Assembly: GCA_963920765.1 (NCBI GenBank) | Contig: OY987245.1 | Coordinates: 5,596,727 to 5,660,726, forward strand | Direction: 5' to 3' | Origin: Ulota crispa | Taxonomy: Eukaryota > Streptophyta > Bryopsida > Orthotrichales > Orthotrichaceae | Length of the DNA: 64,000 bases | Shown here: positions 60,750 through 64,000 of the stretch, piece by piece | How the letters are laid out: the number at the start of each line of letters is the position of its first letter | How positions within the stretch are numbered: position 1 is the first letter of the stretch | Program-made: the position numbers and the translations under genes | Notes under the pieces: model-generated | The model's database searches: none | Seen by the model: only the letters and a program-made list of their open reading frames with translations | Told to the model about the DNA's origin: nothing

Positions 60750-61707
60750 TTAACCCCTAAAAGACCAAGCTGCCTTTTTGGCAATATAGAAATGTTGAGC
60801 AGGTACGTGTGATTGGAGATTTCCATACTTTACATTAAAATTCTAATAGAAGGTGGGGACAAGGAATGTCTTTCATTTGCACTAACCTTCATGACGTTTG
60901 GAATTGTGAGCAAAAAGTTATGGCCTAATATGTTGCTCTTTTTGCTTGGTGGGCAGCTATCACTTTTTGCAAAAACTAAAATTTGAATTGGTTCAAGAGA
61001 TTTATGTGTATGTGGAAATTTCATTCCATTTGAATTGATAAAATGAAAGTTATGAGGAGTTTTTGTTTGCGGGCAGTTATGGATTCTCTACTCTAAAATA
61101 AACCTTGAAGTTTCTTATTTTACTAAATTTTCAATATTAGTGAAAATATGTATGACCAAAGGATGTAAATAAACCTTGAAGTTTCTTATTTTACTAAATT
61201 TTCAATATTAGTGAAAATATGTATGACCAAAGGATGTAAATAGTTACTTACAACAGTACAACCATTGGGATTGAAACTTTTTATTCCATAATAAATTTAT
61301 TAATATTTAATGTTTTTAATCATTCTCTACTTTTTACTTTTTTTTCCCCATGTGTTGTACAATTCCAAATGATTTGAAACTTTTTGACATGCACGCTACT
61401 TAGGTGGAATATGGAATCTAGAGAAGCATAGCCGCCATGGCCTTTTCCCCTTAGGAAATTCACCTTTTGAAGGTAGCAACCTGATTTTCCACATGACTCA
61501 AAGAAACTTTTCAAATTGTTCTATCTTCTAATCCACCGGGTGGAAAGTTCTAAAATTTTGTCCACATCTTCTAAAACTATTGCACTACAAGATCCTACGG
61601 TTACATATGCATAAAAATGTTTTTGTTTTTAGATTTGGTTGATGCTCTAGACATGGCAGTTTTTGAAAGCTTTTGGTTAAAACTAAGCTTGGTCCTTTAA
61701 GGGTTAA
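60750..61707. mobile_element. TTAA-flanked element, 958 bp
   Basis: Starts TTAACCCCTAAAAGACCAAG and ends GGTCCTTTAAGGGTTAA. A unit of about 75 bp (AAATAAACCTTGAAGTTTCT and onward) is duplicated in tandem at 61097-61240. The right part contains the group's CACTACAAGATCCTACGG. Its right TTAA is shared with the next element. Confidence 0.85.
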
Positions 61708-61783
61708 CCCCTCACCACCCCAAGAGCCAGAATGTGGCCGCCTTTCAATCTTTTTTGTGATACCCGGGGTGGTGAGGGGTTAA
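61704..61783. mobile_element. Minimal TTAA-flanked hairpin element, 80 bp
   Basis: TTAACCCCTCACCACCCC and GGGGTGGTGAGGGGTTAA are perfect complements with about 44 bp between. It abuts the preceding element and uses the same TTAA. Confidence 0.85.
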
Positions 61784-63447
61784 GTATCAATATTTATAAA
61801 GAATTATTCATATTGAAGCCAAGTTTTTTCAAATTCTAAGTAGAATCACATTATGATTAATTTAAGATCTCATTAAACAAGGATTATTTTAGTACAACCA
61901 AGAACAACATAACATGCATAAAAATTAGTTTGTTGTGGCATATCATGATTTTACAAAACCATACAAGTATAACCTAGAATACATTAATCATAAATGATAT
62001 TTGCCATCGTAATGTCTCATTAATTTGTTGGTTATGTGATTGCATTACAACTATTGTGTTGAAACACAACAAATTATACAATTTTTATATGTATTTATAC
62101 CTCACAAATTTTATTTTAAGAATGAAATCAAGATTGCCAATATTAGTGAGGATTAAGAAACATTTTTAGGCAAGACATTACAACAACTTACATTAGTAGC
62201 AATACTTTGACCATGATAATCATCATTCTTTGTTTTTTTATCATGATGCTAAAAGAATTCCACAAAACATTTAATGTAAGTGTAGCCTATTAGGTTGTTG
62301 AATCAAAATAGTTGTGAAGTTACACATGATAATTATGTTAAAACAAAAACCTAGAACTTCAGAAATATAAAAGTGTTTCAATAAACTACAAGAGCTAGCA
62401 ATAAAATCGTTTTAAATTATTGCATTGCATACATTTGTGCTTCTATATGTTTGATTATCTAATTAAATTGCATTTACTTTGATTTTTGAAAACTTTGAAG
62501 CAATTTGGATGCATCTTAGTCATGCATTGAAAATTGATAAGATAATTATATTTAACAAATTGAAACAACACTTCATATTATGGGATTGTTTGTATTGATA
62601 TTGAAGTTGAATAAAAAAAAAAAATCATTATACAAAATCTAGATGTAATCTTGCTCTTGATTTTGTGTGAATGTGTGAATTTGTAAGATAGATTCTCATG
62701 TCATTCTTAATTTGCTTAGCTTTAAAAGCATAAACAAGGATGATCGTGAAACTTAGCATCAGGTAATAATATAACTAAATATATCATAATTGGAATTTGA
62801 ACATTTTCAATTTGTTTAGTATGGTGATTCAAGCCCGTGGACATCCTTGCATTCCTCTACATACATTAATCCAAAATCAGTTTTAGATATAAAATCTAGA
62901 GATTGTTCATCAATTAGTCCAAAGCAATTGAAACTAGTGTAAAGATACATGACATGTCTATTTGGGATTAATATTAAGAAAAAGATGGATAGCAAATGAA
63001 CACAATATAAACATAAGATGATTAGAAGATAGATATTTTAAACAATAACATAAAAATTTGTTTTTATACTACAGATGCTCTTTGCTTCAGTATTCTTCCT
63101 CCCTTGTCGGTATCGCTTAACATCATCTTTTCACTCATGCTTAACGGGTTTTTTTTTTTTTTCATTTTTTAAGAAGTGTCAAATTGGCGATTTAAAATGT
63201 TATAGTGGCGCTCCAAATTTCAAGATTCATCTACATAATGGATAGAAAATATCACATTAGCACATAATACATGTTTATAATTTGGTTTTCATCCGCAATT
63301 TGGCGATTTCATCCAAGGTTTTTTAAAAGTTTGAAGCTTTTTGGCGATTTCATTCAAACAATCATGTTTTTTTTCTATAGGCTTGGTGCCAGCCAAAAAT
63401 ATTTGGTGCTATTTTGCTCCAAATTGCCAAAAAAAAAACACTGATGC
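61784..63447. other. AT-rich spacer, no gene seen
   Basis: A GGCGATTT(C)A(T) motif recurs near 63185, 63301 and 63342; otherwise nothing recognised. Confidence 0.35.
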
Positions 63448-64000
63448 TTAACTCTTAAAGGACCAATGGTGTTTTTTGAGAAAAAATCTCAGAAACTGCC
63501 AACTTTTAGTGCATTGCCCAAAATTAGAAATAGAAACCTTTTTTCTCAAATTCAGTTGTAAAAAAGTTTGTAAAACCAATAAACTAACATGTGCAAAAAA
63601 AATCAGCCCATTTGACCGCGCGGATTGTAAGATTATAATGTTTGAAGTGAGAAAAACATCCTCTTTTCATTCTTGCAAAACAAGGTCAACTAACTTTGAG
63701 CCTTCCTAGAGTGAAATTTTTACTCTACTCAAATTTGAGCTTTTTGACCATTCACAAGTATATGATGTTAGGCTCATTCATGAAAATTTTCAGATGCAAA
63801 TATAGAGTCTAGCTTATTCTAAATCACCCTCCAATGCAAGGAAGTTTAGTGAATTGGTAATACGTTAGTCATTCTTTCATGATTTCTTGTGCAATGTGGA
63901 AGTCTTTTATTTGAAACTTGAAAGGTGAAAAGTTGGAGACAAACATTTGGAATGTGTGAAAAAAAGTTTCAAGAGCTTTGGATTTATAGAATGAAAGTTT
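63448..64000. mobile_element. TTAA-group element cut by the window end
   Basis: Starts TTAACTCTTAAAGGACCAAT. The right end is beyond the window. A 77-codon frame inside (63476-63709) has no domain content. Confidence 0.5.

Noticed and set aside
1..64000. CRISPR arrays, bacterial operons, rRNA or tRNA genes
   Set aside because: No direct-repeat and spacer pattern, no ribosome-binding context and no clear tRNA box pair was seen by eye; a tRNA scan would be needed to exclude small RNA genes.

Overview
The window reads as nuclear DNA of a green plant in the broad sense (land plant or charophyte). The evidence is GT-AG introns in every gene I could splice, a two-domain B3 transcription factor (a plant-lineage family), a plant-type protein-L-isoaspartate methyltransferase, telomere-like AAACCCTAA motifs and typical plant DNA-transposon remnants (MULE, CACTA, Stowaway). 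I cannot name the species. Coding exons are clearly richer in GC than the AT-rich, repeat-filled spacer.

Layout. Positions 1-9129 form a compact gene cluster on the + strand: a four-exon MYND zinc-finger gene (70-2028), a six-exon gene for a probable plastid-targeted protein of unknown function (2477-5666), and a B3 transcription factor gene (7259-9129). From 9130 to 40390 the DNA is almost entirely repeats and decayed mobile elements, including a MULE transposase pseudogene (11533-15035), a lysine/glycine-repeat pseudogene on the - strand (23923-24855) and many short non-autonomous elements, several nested. The protein-L-isoaspartate O-methyltransferase gene lies on the - strand (43334-40395, eight exons), with a GC-rich promoter region reaching about 44690. 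From 44731 to the end I see only repeats and AT-rich spacer.

The strongest pattern is the mobile-element content. One group, at least thirteen copies or fragments, starts near TTAACCCCTAAAGG and ends with its inverse, bounded by TTAA on both sides. Copies range from 64 bp to about 950 bp and some are near-perfect long palindromes. One copy (57111-58017) sits exactly in a TTAA inside the right arm of another palindrome whose left arm still shows the empty site, so TTAA is a target duplication, as in the piggyBac superfamily. A second group begins TAAGGTA (seven copies, some nested) and a third begins TACA(C/G)T(A/G)AAT (three copies). There are also a 152 bp CACTA-type element with a TAT duplication and an empty paralogous site, a 582 bp Stowaway-like element and a 181 bp mariner-like element. 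I saw no source transposase for the TTAA group.

The four genes share no visible pathway. Exon structures were built by hand from reading-frame and splice-phase continuity; every junction closes in frame, but transcript data were not available.
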